From the NCBI GenBank assembly GCA_000697475.1, contig JNEU01000588.1:1-64000 (forward strand): a DNA stretch of 64,000 nt. Reading direction: 5' to 3'. A program made the translations under genes and the position numbers. This stretch comes from Lichtheimia corymbifera B2541. Its lineage: Eukaryota > Mucoromycota > Mucoromycetes > Mucorales > Lichtheimiaceae. The notes below the pieces were generated by a model. That model did no database searches and had not been told where the DNA came from. It saw only the letters and a program-made list of their open reading frames with translations. Of this stretch, positions 1-11,219 are shown piece after piece. Position 1 is the stretch's first letter, and each line of letters starts with the position of its first letter.

Positions 1-3000
1 GGCAAAAGCCGGGCGCACTGGCAGCTGTTTTCTGGATAATTCAATAGCGGTACCCTCGATTTTGGCAGAAAGCTTCAACCTTGGAATCAGCACAGTGGTG
101 CCGGCATGAGTGCCAGGGGTTGCGATCTCCGCTTCAATGTAGTATCGATGCAAGGCACGGCATATAAGTTTGGTACCATTACACAGGCCTTGATCAGGGC
201 GTAAGTTGCGCAAGAGTATAAGCGGCATATTTTTCTTGAGTGATAGTTGGTGGGCGGGCAATCCTAAAATAACCAATGAGCAAATAGTGAGTGATGAGAT
301 GAAGAGGAAGAGGTAGATAATATGGTAATGATGATGATGATACAATACCGCTAGGAGTAACCGTGTTCAAAAAGTCAATAGGAATATCATCATGTCGATC
401 ATTACTTGTGGGTAATACACTATCAGCACTGAGATAGTCATATGCTTCGCCAGGAAAAATTTCAGTAGCAACAGCATTAATGCGGTTAACGCAATCGTTG
501 GTGGCTGTGAGAATGGCCGTTTGAGCGAGTTGGGCAGCATTGGCAGCATTGGTAGTGCGAAGATGGGGGTATACAGTGTCAACCATGTGATATATGTTGG
601 AGCCAGCCAAACATTGAACGTCGCCATCAATGCGGATGTAATCGGAATTAGGGGAAACTATGAGAGTGAAAAAAATTGGTGAGGATGTTTTATGCATTCA
701 ATAAAGGAGAACGAAATGACTTACTTGTGGGGATACGGCCTTCGCCAATGTCAAGTAGGTATTGAGCAAATTGGCGTTGTCGATGAGCATGTTGCGAGTT
801 ATCATTGAGATTTTGTAGACGCATGTTGATGGTGAGGTGGTATACCTGTACATGCTGCCAAAGGTAAGATCGGGAGATACTTGCAGCAGTGGTCTGTGCA
901 CGGTTACCACGCTGTACGACAGGCAGTGTCTGACGAAAATCACCACCAAAGACGACCACTTTACCACCGAAGGGAATATCATTGAGCAACGGATTATGTC
1001 TACTCATGATATCACGCAACGTGCGATCCACGGGTTCAATAGCAAAGCGATTCATCATGGGTGCTTCATCCCAAACGATCAAGGCGGCATTGCGGAGTTG
1101 TTGTGCGCGTTCCGTTTGCACTGAGATGCTGCAGGTGGATCTTTCATTCAAACTTTCTACTGGGATTTTGAACATCGAATGTGCAGTGGCACCATCAAGC
1201 AAAAGAAGTGCAGCCACACCCGTAGACGCCACAGCAATTGCCGATTGGTCGAGTCGTGTACGAATGTAAGAGAGTAAAGTGTTGTACAAAAACGTCTTTC
1301 CGGAACCACCAGGGCCATCGATGAAGTATAAGCGTTGCTCAGCACTATCGTGTTGCACAGCATTTACAATAGTATCAAAGATGAGTCGCTGCTCAGTATT
1401 CAATGCATCAACACGGCTTGCATATTCTTCAGGTGTAATGCCGCCAGCGGCTGCTGATGATTCTTGTGCATGTGCTGAAGGGAGTGGCTGCTCAAATATG
1501 GAGTTGTCAGGTAACGAAGGCATGCCGCGGATATTTTCAAGGGCCATATCTTGCTGTGAAAGTAAGCGCTGGATGTCTCGAAGAGCCTCAGCAATGCAAC
1601 GGTCCATGTTAACTTCCATGTCATTGGCAATATAACACCATTGATAATCGTCACACAAACTTGCGGAGTGGCGTTCCCACAATTCCCCAGGATTGATAGG
1701 ATTACCAAATGCCAAGATAGTGACAAAGAGTTGACGTAGCTGATGAGCTGATGTAAAGTGTCCAATGGCTTCTTCCAAGCAATGGTGGTACTCATCATCA
1801 TCCTCCAAAAGACCACGTGCCTTAGCAGCATCCACAAATGTGTCATACACGTGACCATCCACTCTACGTAAGTCTTCATAGCTTCGGGGGCCTGGAACCT
1901 TATGCAACAACAAACGCAAAGCAAAACGTTCAGGATCACGTGGGGATACAAATGGCAATCTACCGATGGTGCCACGACCTCTTTGGCGTGGTGCCCAATG
2001 GTATGGCGTAGAGTCAGTTTTCCAAACGTAGTGCAAAGGTATTTCAGGATAGCAATACTGACGTGCGTTTGGATCACGTCTATGGAATGATGATGATTAG
2101 TGAAGATTGTGGATAAATAGATGGCATTTGTATGCATGAAGACAAAGATAAAACCTACCGATTAAGGTCGAAAAATGCAAGCAAAGTGGTTGGTCGATCC
2201 ACAGTACGTTGGGCGATTGTTTGAAGGTCCTCATTTTCATTGTAGTATACTGCTTGCTGATTTGGTAAATGCAGCAAGAGCAACTGCACAGCAGGAGAGC
2301 GATGAAAGAGGCTGAAGGAATACAGGCGCCATAAAGCCTCTGAAGCTGAGACATAGCGGGTATCCGTATATTGCTGAATCTCATTGACAACGACGGCTTG
2401 TTGTTGTTGTTGTTGTTGTTGCTGCTCATGTTGTTCCCTGATACTTCGACGCAGGGAGATCAACGCGCGATCGTGGCCTTTGTAGACATATTTGTATAGG
2501 TACTTTACGGCATGAACGGAGGAGCATATTTCGACATTGATATGCGCATTATACTTGGTACATAATACCACGTTATGTGGTACCACCCAACGGTTGTCTA
2601 GGGATACGGAAGCTGAGATACGATAACGTCTGCCATTGTTCGGTCTCCTGTAGCTGGGATATCCAGATATAGCATCGGTTGTCTCTTCAATGAATTCACG
2701 TGGGTAGCCTTTACTGCAACGACCATTCACCATACATGGTGCTTCAGGGAAAGCTTCACCGCAAGGTCCATGCATCATTAAACGTGTAACCGTTTCGTAG
2801 GCTGCGGGATGCAGCTCTGGGTTAGGTATTTCAGCCGAAACGATTTGATCATAGTCACGTGGACGGCGTGGTCTGCAATTTGGATCCAAAGTGAGAAGTA
2901 TATGCGCATGGGGAAGGCCTCGTTTTTGGAATTCAATCACCCTGAAGTGAGCAATTGTCTCACACAAGACATGGTTCGTCGTCAAATCTTTCATAAGCAG

Positions 3001-5023
3001 GTCGCACTATATTATCGAAAAGATAGGGTTGATGAGCAATCAGTAGTAATAAGTACAATAATGATGTATATACAAAAGACTACTTACTTTGAGCTTAAAC
3101 ACACGATTTGTCAAGTCAGGGCGATCGGCAGCAGCCTGGCCAGGTTTAAGAGCGGAAGTGATTTCAGGCCATCTTGGGTTGCATGTAAACGTGATAAAGA
3201 GATCAGGCTCACCAAGCGAACGAACAATAGCCATTGCGTCTTGATATCGTGCTTGCATGTCACGTGGACCACCAGTGAAACTGGGAGGAAGGATAATATG
3301 GCTACCAATGTCTCTTGCAGACTCGTTGCCCATTGCATCGATCACACCTTGCAAGGCCTCAGAACGAATTTTTTTCTGGTTCTTTTCAATATATCGAAGA
3401 CGCTGTTGCTCAACCTTGATATACATGTCCACAGCGTATTGGTGGAATAGGCGACCATAGTAAACCATGTAGTGGTTTTCACGATCTTGCAACATATATG
3501 CATAAAACCGCATAGCAGTAATGGTGCCGTTGTTTTCGTCATCGGGATTAGTTTCTTGTTGTCCTCTAAAGCGGCCTTTTTATAAATGTTGTCGATGAGG
3601 TAAGTGTACCAATACATGGAAAATATCTATATATGTAAGCATACTACCTTGAGTTGGTGCGCACCAACCTTGCTCACCTCGAGGGAACATGAGAACATAA
3701 TGCAAAGGGTCATAAAGAGGATGCAATTCATCAATGTGGATAAGCCCATGGCCTTGACGGTGAATAACGACATCGCGATAAGGGGTGATGTTGGAAGCGT
3801 AAATAGGAACAACAGCAGCAATTTCTCCTTTTGCCGGGCGTAAGAATTGACCACGATGACCACGGGTCGAAGAGCGATCCGAATGAAAAGTGATGCTGAA
3901 ATCATTATCAGGCTCGTTTTGCAACATATCAGCAGCGCGTCTGTATATGCGAGCAAGAGGGTTTTGAATGAACAACATCTCCTGAAGCTCCCGTGTGATA
4001 TCCTGATCAAGGCCACCGCTAATGAGCTGCGTATGTTGATTTGCTCATCTGGGTCACAGATATAGATTTGCGCGAATCCAGGTTTATATTCACTGGGAAT
4101 CATCGAACAGGCTATAGCGTGGTGAATAACCCCATTTACACGAAACGTATAGACACCTGATCTTGCGTTTGCAAGTTCATCATCAACCTATTTTAGCAGT
4201 AATCATAAGCGAAGGAAATTAGGTGTAATTCCAATACATGCAATGCAAGAGGAAGATAAAATAAATACCTGTGCACCAATTGAAGCGAACGCAAATGCTA
4301 AATTATATGCTCGAATGTTCGTACGAAAAGATATAGAACGATCATCTTGGCCAGTGAGCAAAGAAAGCAATGGAGCTGGCGGAGGCTGTGGCAATGAAAA
4401 TGAAACTTTGCCTTTGTTGCAGCAAAAGGAGTATTTTGGATCTGCAATGCTTGATGAATCCACACGTTCTGCAAGCCATGTTTTGGCATTACATTGGGGA
4501 CACGTTGCTGACATATCTCCAAATGAGTGTCTTCCATCGGCCAAGATGTTGGCCCGTGCATTGGCAGTAGGTCGAAACTCGGAAGGAAGCATCCTCGCAG
4601 CATATCGATGTTGGTGACGTCCCTGAGTAGCATTATCCACGGTCGTGTTTTCATTGACAGCTATGTTTGCAGGATTGTAAGGACAACTTCTATGGCTTCT
4701 TCGAGCGTGTCCCAATTGCCCACAGCTGCTGCATCGAGGTTGTTGTACAACAGGGGCAACATTGGTGGTGGTGGTAGTAGTAGTAGTAGTAGTGGTGGTG
4801 GACGCACCAGTAGATGATGGCAAAACTACAATAATATATCAGAATGATAATCATCCTTCGATTACTGTATGCATTTTCAAGTTATTATACCATGGAAGAA
4901 AGTTGGACCATCGGCTTCATTTTGCTGGCGAGTTGCCATCCGATTTGGATTGGCTAGGCAATCACGATGGCTGGTGCGGGAGTGTCCAGGTTGGTGGCAA
5001 GTATGGCAAACTCGGGTTGACAT
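1..5023 (-). mobile_element. Helitron transposon (autonomous type), Rep/helicase gene, incomplete at left edge
   Basis: This gene encodes the Helitron Rep-helicase, which nicks one strand and drives rolling-circle transposition. Exons read on the minus strand are about 4891-5023, 4269-4825, 3648-4197, 3088-3575, 2159-3006, 725-2079, 349-657 and 1-263, all with GT/AG borders, and the frame is still open at base 1. The chosen start is ATG at 5023. In order there are two CxxC..H..C zinc-knuckle-like motifs (near 4990 and 4730), a Helitron-like N-terminal domain (about 3100-3570), the HUH nuclease motif LPHAHIL (about 2905), the two-tyrosine motif KYLYKYVYKG (about 2490), a Pif1-type Walker A GPGGSGKT (about 1308), a Walker B-like WDEAP, and the C-terminal signature GLCNGTKLI (about 170). 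A nine-glutamine run sits just after the Rep domain. One frameshift at about 4030-4048 breaks the third exon, so this copy may not make a full protein. Family identity is very secure. The transposon ends are not seen. Confidence 0.93.
4030..4048 (-). other. Frameshift inside the Helitron gene
   Basis: Upstream of this point the frame reads through the motif FAQIYICDPDEQ. Downstream, the Helitron-typical GGLDQDITRELQEML continues in a different frame. No GT..AG pair fits in so short a gap. It is therefore a one-base loss (or two-base gain), or an assembly error, and not an intron. Confidence 0.7.
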
Positions 5024-5466
5024 TCTAAATAACTGGGTCGTGATGATTGATAACGAAGAAGGTGTCTGCAATAGGTAACAGTAGTATAAGGCTTTTCAAG
5101 CAATTCAGATGATGATTTATTTCAAATGCATGACAGTGCTTCAATTATAAATATATGGGTGCATATGGCAGTCTGTAGAAACAAAGGGAAATTGAAGGTG
5201 CTGGAAATTGTGTATTGTATGGTAGTCTACCGGGAAACAAAGGGAAAACTGAAAGTGTTGGGAAGTTGTGACCATGTATCGCATGTAAATGTCAATAGGA
5301 ATTTGTTGGAAAGGGTTACGCTCATCATCAAACAGTAAAGAAGTGTATGCGACAACAATGCAGATGTCTTTGGAAGATTCCAGAGATTTGTGTAAGGTTG
5401 ATGCCTTTTTTGTGAATTAGCAGCTAACTGCTCACGTGATGCCTATTTTTTTAATTATATAGTTGT
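5024..5466. repeat. Helitron upstream region with an imperfect tandem duplication (about 5166-5271)
   Basis: I see no gene here. Two adjacent copies of a roughly 50-bp unit, about 5166-5213 and 5220-5271, share the core aaacaaagggaaa..tgaa and the end gttgtg, with several mismatches. The 5' terminus of the Helitron (expected TC on the minus strand) should lie in or just beyond this stretch, but I cannot fix it. Confidence 0.55.
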
Positions 5467-6659
5467 AAGATATTGTTTTACTATAACTTGTCTGCTTTTC
5501 CTATGTACATATACAAAAAGTGTCTATGATGGTTGCGTTCATGCATGATTGGGGGGTCTGATCGTGAGTTGTGTACGTTGATCGATCACTAGAAAGCGTT
5601 TGAGATGGCGTATCCTGCAAGATCAAGCCCTGGTAAGAGGTGTAAGCTAAAGCAGATAGTAGCTTTTAAAGATCTAGAAGTCTACATAGCTCGAGCAATA
5701 AAAGAGTGTAATGTTGAAACATACAAGCTGTGTTGCCATGGAGATCGAGTCGTGTTCGTATTGCCTGTCGTGTTGTTGTTGCTTCTGGAATCAGAAACGC
5801 TTGGAATCAAGAGCGTTTGTCATGGTCTTGGAAACTCCTTTGTTGGCTCTCTTGTCTTTGGATCGTGAGCCTTATGGCCTTATGGTTTTTCATTTGGGTT
5901 GCCTTGCAACGCGTCGTTTTCTTTCGCGATAGTATGCAAACGACCACCTACGTGTACGGACGTTGCACATACGGATGTTTTACTGTTGAAGGTCAGCCAA
6001 CTGGTGCACGGATCATGTTGTGCAAGTAGATGCAGTGTTATCTGTGAGTGAATCAAAGCTATCATCAGTGTTTACATGTTGAGATGACAACTAGGGTCGG
6101 TTTATTGCTATAGGCAATAGCTAATGGTATGTTTGCTGTGTTCAAAGGAATATACGTGATATCCCAAGGCACACGTAGGTGGTCGTTTGCATACTATCGC
6201 GAACGAAAACAACGCGTTGCAAGGTAACCCAAGTTACAAACCATAAGGCCATAAGGCTTACGATCCAAAGACAAGAGAGCCAACAAAGGAGTTTCCAAGA
6301 CCATGACAAACGCTCTTGATTCCAAGCGTTTCTGATTCCAGAAGCAACAACAACACGACAGGCAATACGAACACGACTCGATCTCCATGGCAACACAGCT
6401 TGTATGTTTCAACATTACACTCTTTTATTGCTCGAGCTATGTAGACTTCTAGATCTTTAAAAGCTACTATCTGCTTTAGCTTACACCTCTTACCAGGGCT
6501 TGATCTTGCAGGATACGCCATCTCAAACGCTTTCTAGTGATCGATCAACGTACACAACTCACGATCAGACCCCCCAATCATGCATGAACGCAACCATCAT
6601 AGACACTTTTTGTATATGTACATAGGAAAAGTAGACAAGTTATAGTAAAACAATATCTT
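5467..6659. repeat. Long inverted repeat: two 489-bp arms around a 215-bp spacer
   Basis: The left arm 5467-5955 and the right arm 6171-6659 are reverse complements with no net indel, since paired positions always add to 12126. I count about eight mismatches, mostly in the inner 70 bp, giving about 98% identity. The spacer is 5956-6170. Because of the symmetry the same 87-codon reading frame occurs at 5605-5868 (+) and 6258-6521 (-). I see no clear target-site duplication and no transposase. It could be a foldback-type element or a local inverted duplication. A transcript through it would fold into a long hairpin. Confidence 0.9.
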
Positions 6660-7364
6660 TTTATTATAATAATAAAACTAAACTAGCATGTGGCTGTTGG
6701 TTTCCTTGAGCCAAAGACCCAAGTACTCACAGAGATGACCGCGTGAAGGCCGCCACATATCCATCTCTTCCTCTCCACATGGGGCACCTTCAACATGTGT
6801 CAAATGAGGAGGCTGCAGTGGAGGGGGGGCCCACAAAACAACCATGAGTTCGCATCACTTACGTTGCGAGTGATTTCCACCAGAAACCCAAGGTCCGTTC
6901 ACCTTCGGTCAAACCACCCAGAGCCAAATCATCCGCGAGCTAAAGGAACCGTCGAACCCCGCTATGACGGTGAAGATACTCACAACGGCAAACGTAAGCG
7001 GCGGGTACCAATATATCTACAGCAGGGTGCAGTGAGCCTGTGAAGACAAAGAGAAAGAAAAGAAAAAGCGCAGCCGCAGATTCTCTGGGAACTTTTTATT
7101 TTTAAGCGGCGTTTGAATAATTGAGATCCTGCGCCTCAGTCGACCTGGGCTTCATTGTAAATACACACCAGCAGCACTTGACACTGCTTTTTTAATCCAG
7201 CCTGTTGTGATGGAGTGACATAGCATCACATTCAACGCTTCGGGTATGAGTTGTACAGTATTATTCTATATCAACGTGATTTATGCTGCAGGGTAAATGT
7301 GCAAGCAGTGGAAGTAGAAAATGTTTGTCAGATGGATGGGGAACGTGTCTTTCAAGGTGAGCTC
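6660..7364. other. Gene-poor stretch
   Basis: There are only short unsupported frames. An 82-codon frame at 6795-7043 has an arginine- and proline-rich composition and no recognisable domain. I see no RNA gene. Confidence 0.4.
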
Positions 7365-7745
7365 GACCACGACGAGCAGCTTTGGTCGATTGAAGACCCC
7401 ACGTTTCATTGTAAAGTTTAGAGATACAAGCACCTTCAGTTTTTACATATGCTGTAAGCGTGATGCTATATAGAGAGTGGTCTTTGTTCATTGTCAAGTA
7501 GCTGGACCTTGATAGTGCCAATGATGCAAAGGAACTTCTTTGTGTGACACTGCCGATTATGCAAGATGGAATGGCCAATGTATGATTCTTTACCCATTAT
7601 TTATGAACAGCCATATATTTGCAGCAGATAGCCAATTCCTCTCAAACAGGACTGCTGCGCATTGTATGGCATGGAAACGATGCTCTTGCTCCAGACATTC
7701 ATTTCCATCATTCAACTTTATGGATCCGAGCTGATTTGACCGAGC
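7365..7745 (-). repeat. Dispersed repeat R1, copy 1
   Basis: Read on the minus strand, this stretch shares with copies at 7835-8215 and 61350-61690 the block aagttgaatgatgg..atgaatgtctggagca, then gacaatgaacaaag, cgcttacagcatatgtaaaa, and ggtcttcaat..accaaag. The translated segment around LTAYVK is also shared, so the source may once have been coding, but no copy keeps a full frame. Confidence 0.7.
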
Positions 7746-7834
7746 TACGGTCAAACAACGAGTATATGAGTTGAGACAATGAGCGCATACTGTACACTGA
7801 CAGATGCACTCTTTGTTTGCGAGTATCTCTGCCA

Positions 7835-8215
7835 AAATAGCTTGGATCAAGAAAGTTGAATAATGGGGATGAATGTCTGGAGCAGGAGTATCGACCACAT
7901 GTCATAAAGTGGCCAAAAGTTGAGATTGGAAAAAAGTGGCTGTTAGCTGGCAATAATGACACCTTACTATATATATATATAAAGTATCATGAATGGACCC
8001 TTCAAACCATCACTTCCTGGCTCTGTCACCCAGACACGCCACTCTGCATCTTTGGCTCTAGTATGAAAGGCGCGATCGACAATGAACAAAGGCCACTTTC
8101 TGTATAGCGTCACGGTTACAGCATATATGGAAACATAAAGATACCATATCTCAGAATTTTACAATCAAGCCAAAGGGTCTCTAATAGATCAAAGTTGCCA
8201 TCGTGGTGCAAGGAA
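7835..8215 (+). repeat. Dispersed repeat R1, copy 2 (inverted relative to copy 1)
   Basis: This copy contains ggatcaagaaagttgaataa, gacaatgaacaaag, ggttacagcatat and gatcaaagttgcc in the same order as the other two copies. It lies about 90 bp from copy 1 in opposite orientation. The frame is broken by stops. Confidence 0.7.
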
Positions 8216-8660
8216 GCTTGTGTGCGAGCTTCACGATCGAGGTAGGTAATACCAGTGGGCACATTTATTGGTTTTTACTTTGTAGGAAAGTGTAAAAACT
8301 CCTGTGATAGACAATGCCACATGTAAATCACTGATCCAAGTGTTGTATATCGACTACATTCAATAGTGTAGCGCATCCTCTAATGATACAACCTTTACTC
8401 GCAAAGTGTAATAGCGACTCTAATAATGATCCCGGGTTAATTTTCGAATGCATGGCCAAGTAATTAAATTACTTTAATCACCAAGTAAAAAGGAATCATG
8501 ATTGATATATGTCTAGCGAGTAGGAAGATAATGAGGAATAGACATGGGTGGATAGAGTGGGGTGATGCTAAATTCTTTGTGTGTGTGTAACACCGGATCC
8601 AATATCAGATCTTCGTGGGCTGGCAATTTCACAGCACCGCTCTTCTCTTTTCGCTGTATC

Positions 8661-9883
8661 ATGTTTGAGCTCATCACGACTGGTAATGACCTCCCCAATA
8701 TACGCTCGCTCGCTTGCATTTCGGCCTTCGTTAACCATTCAACACAGTCTTCTTTTGGATTGGCGTGCTTGCGGTTGTCCCTTATGTGGCACTTGTTTTG
8801 TATGGTGCTTATGGTTGCAAGGAACAAGACTTGAAGAAAAAGTATAACGCCCAATGGTAAGTTGGCTGCCCATTCGCGTAATGTCGTGTACTTTTGTGTG
8901 ACGAATCTCGTATAAAAGGGCTCTTGTTACTGGTGGTTCCTCTGGTATTGGTGCTGGTCTCGTACGCAAGCTTGCAAGCCAAGGTCTCAATGTGGTGGTG
9001 GTTGCTTTGAATGATGCCTTGTTTGCCAAGTTCAAGGAGGATATTGTCAAGGAGTTCCCCAACCAGCAATTCCGATTTGTGCCATGCGATTTGTCTGAAG
9101 CAACTGGCGAGACGTATCTTGAAGCTGTCAAGAAGGAGACTGACGATATCGATGTGCAAATCCTGTGCAACAATGCTGGTTTCATCACTACAGGCTGCTT
9201 TGCTGATACAGCTGTTAAGCGTAGCATGGCCAATTATCACACCAACGTCACCGCACCACTCGTCCTCACTCATCACTTTTTGAATCGCATGTTGGATAAG
9301 GGTCTTAAAGGTTTGGTTACTTTTACTTCAAGCAGTGCTGGATTTATTCCCAATCCCATGGGTGCTTTATACGGTAAGTTGTGTGATGGAGGATGAGGTA
9401 AAGAGAAATGATGGCTCATCATCATCATCATCGTATAGCTTCCACCAAGGACTTTTTGACTACCTTTGCTGCATCGATTGCTGCTGAACATGCTGAGGAT
9501 GGTATCAACGTGTTGGTTGTGGTAAGTAAATTGGGGATTGAGAGCCACATTGGGTATTTGGATATAAATGGCTGATGATATGTCTGTGTACATGATAGCA
9601 TCCCTCCCCTATCGATTCGAACTTTTACAGCAATGCTGGCAAGATGTCTGCTCTCACTTCGGCTCAAAAGATCTCCTCTCCTCCTTCAGTGGTTGCTGAT
9701 GCTATTTGCCGTAACGCTGGCAAGGTGGTCGTCACGGATCAAGGCATCATTACTGTGTTGATGAAGATTGGCCTTACCAAGGTGTTGGATTGGAACGTGC
9801 TTACCGAACTCATGAAGATTGCTATTCCCTTCAATGGCGATTACAAGGCTATGAAGGTGCGTCGTGAGATTAAGCGCGACTAA
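8661..9883 (+). CDS. Short-chain dehydrogenase/reductase with N-terminal membrane anchor
   Basis: This is an NAD(P)H-dependent oxidoreductase of the classical SDR superfamily, probably bound to the ER or lipid droplets and acting on a hydroxysteroid- or ketone-like lipid; the substrate is unknown. The exons 8661-8682, 8748-8856, 8919-9373, 9439-9521 and 9598-9883 sum to a multiple of three (about 317 aa). A hydrophobic helix VFFWIGVLAVVPYVALVLYG follows the start. Next come the cofactor motif TGGSSGIG (about residue 47), the NNAG motif, and the catalytic Ser and YASTK (Tyr-x3-Lys). The last of these is rebuilt across the intron at 9374-9438. The first exon is only 22 nt, but it ends in a good GT donor and restores the anchor frame. 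Fold and class are secure; substrate is not. Confidence 0.9.
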
Positions 9884-10015
9884 TATCACTATAGTACTAT
9901 CATTGTAATCCCCCCCATTGCTTTCTCTACTACTCTGTAATAAACAAGTTTATTATAAGGATATCAATCATGTGTAATAAGATGCGGATATGAACGTGTA
10001 AAGGATGCTCGGGTT
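9884..10015. terminator. 3' region between SDR and the convergent membrane-protein gene
   Basis: The two genes converge across about 130 bp. An aataaa-like signal (taataaacaa, about 9938) lies about 55 bp past the SDR stop and is a plausible polyadenylation element. Confidence 0.4.
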
Positions 10016-10692
10016 TCACAAAACATAATAATAGTTGTTACTTGCAGCGTGTAATTGGGTCATGTACCAGAATGCGTTTGAGACTTCATGAGGAAATACG
10101 CTGTAAATCAATGACCAAGCCAAGACACAGCGGTATGCAATGAGCGTGATGGTGTCGTTTGACCAGCAATATGAAAAAGGAAGGTAAACAAAGAGCACTG
10201 TTTGGATGAGAATGAACCTAAACAAAGCACCAAACAATGAATATCCCAATATACACAAACACAAACAGCCAAATGCTTACGCTCTACTATGCCATGTATG
10301 AATATTGGTATTTGCATGGATGAGATAAACTGATACTGCAAAGGCTAAATTCGGAATATTATTAGCCGGGTTACATAAGATGATGGGGGTTGCTGCATAT
10401 ATAAAACTTTACCTGGAAACAGCTGCTGCAGATGATGGAAACCCAGCTTGAGACGTTGAGATAAGCTTGGATGAAACAATGCTGTGGTCCGCACCACCAA
10501 CTCCGGAATGACAAACGAGTACAAGCAAGCCAATGCCAAGCAGACGATGCCGAGATCAGCTGGAATGCCATAGCTCATGGCGCACTGATGAGCGAGATGA
10601 GTGACAACTTTACGAAACAGGCCCCATTCGAGGAGAAGGGGGATGACTGTTAGGAAACAGATATAAGTGGTCCAGACAAACTGAGTAATCAT
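10016..10692 (-). CDS. Small polytopic membrane protein, unknown function
   Basis: Exons 10413-10692, 10281-10344 and 10016-10217 join in frame to about 181 aa with four or five hydrophobic segments. These include FVWTTYICFLTVIPLLL near the start, LGIVCLALACLYSFVIP, and AFILIQTVLFVYLPFSY after the second intron. Intron borders are canonical. I chose ATG at 10692 because it is the first in frame. An AG acceptor-like site lies a few bases upstream, so an extra 5' exon is possible. I do not recognise the family. The hydrophobic pattern and HANTNIHTW loop suggest an organelle or ER membrane protein, nothing more specific. Confidence 0.65.
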
Positions 10693-11219
10693 GCAAGGAT
10701 CCTGGTTGGGCAATGTGGGATGAAAGAGAAAAAAAAAGGAGCGATCGCCGGTGTCAGATGACGATGGGGCAAGAACAAGATTGATTGACCGCTCGGTGAA
10801 ATGTCACAAATGACATTATCTTGATGGATGGATGATTGCAGTGCACAGACCATACTTGTATGCTGTGAAACCTTCCCGTCTCATCCTCATTGCAGATGAA
10901 TCACAACCTATCCACGCATCTCAAGATCACACGATATAGTCAACAGGATGGTGGGAGCATGGTTCTTGGTAGCATAATGAGAAACTTTTTTTATTTAACC
11001 AATAAAAGATTATATACAAAGAAGCCGATGAGTTGCATCATGTTATATGTAAAACGAAAAAGAGAGAGAGAATGTGCTGATGCGTATTCGTACAATACAA
11101 AGAGAAAATATGTTAAGAATAAGATGGGACGGGATGAAGAAGAAAGGTGTGGGAAACACACACGGTTGGAAGAAAAAAAAGTACAAGGACGTATTATAAT
11201 GATATGACAAAGAGGTTGC
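10693..11219. other. Intergenic, no gene seen
   Basis: This stretch lies upstream of the membrane-protein gene and downstream of the DUF8032 gene. It is A/T-rich with purine runs near 11055-11180, and no supported frame. Confidence 0.4.

Noticed and set aside
4762..4800. Poly-Val/poly-Thr/poly-Ser frames in several phases
   Set aside because: They are the three readings of one GGT/AGT microsatellite inside the Helitron N-terminal exon.
5605..6521. Two identical 87-codon frames on opposite strands (5605-5868 and 6258-6521)
   Set aside because: They are identical only because they lie in the two arms of the inverted repeat; no domain or splice context supports a gene.
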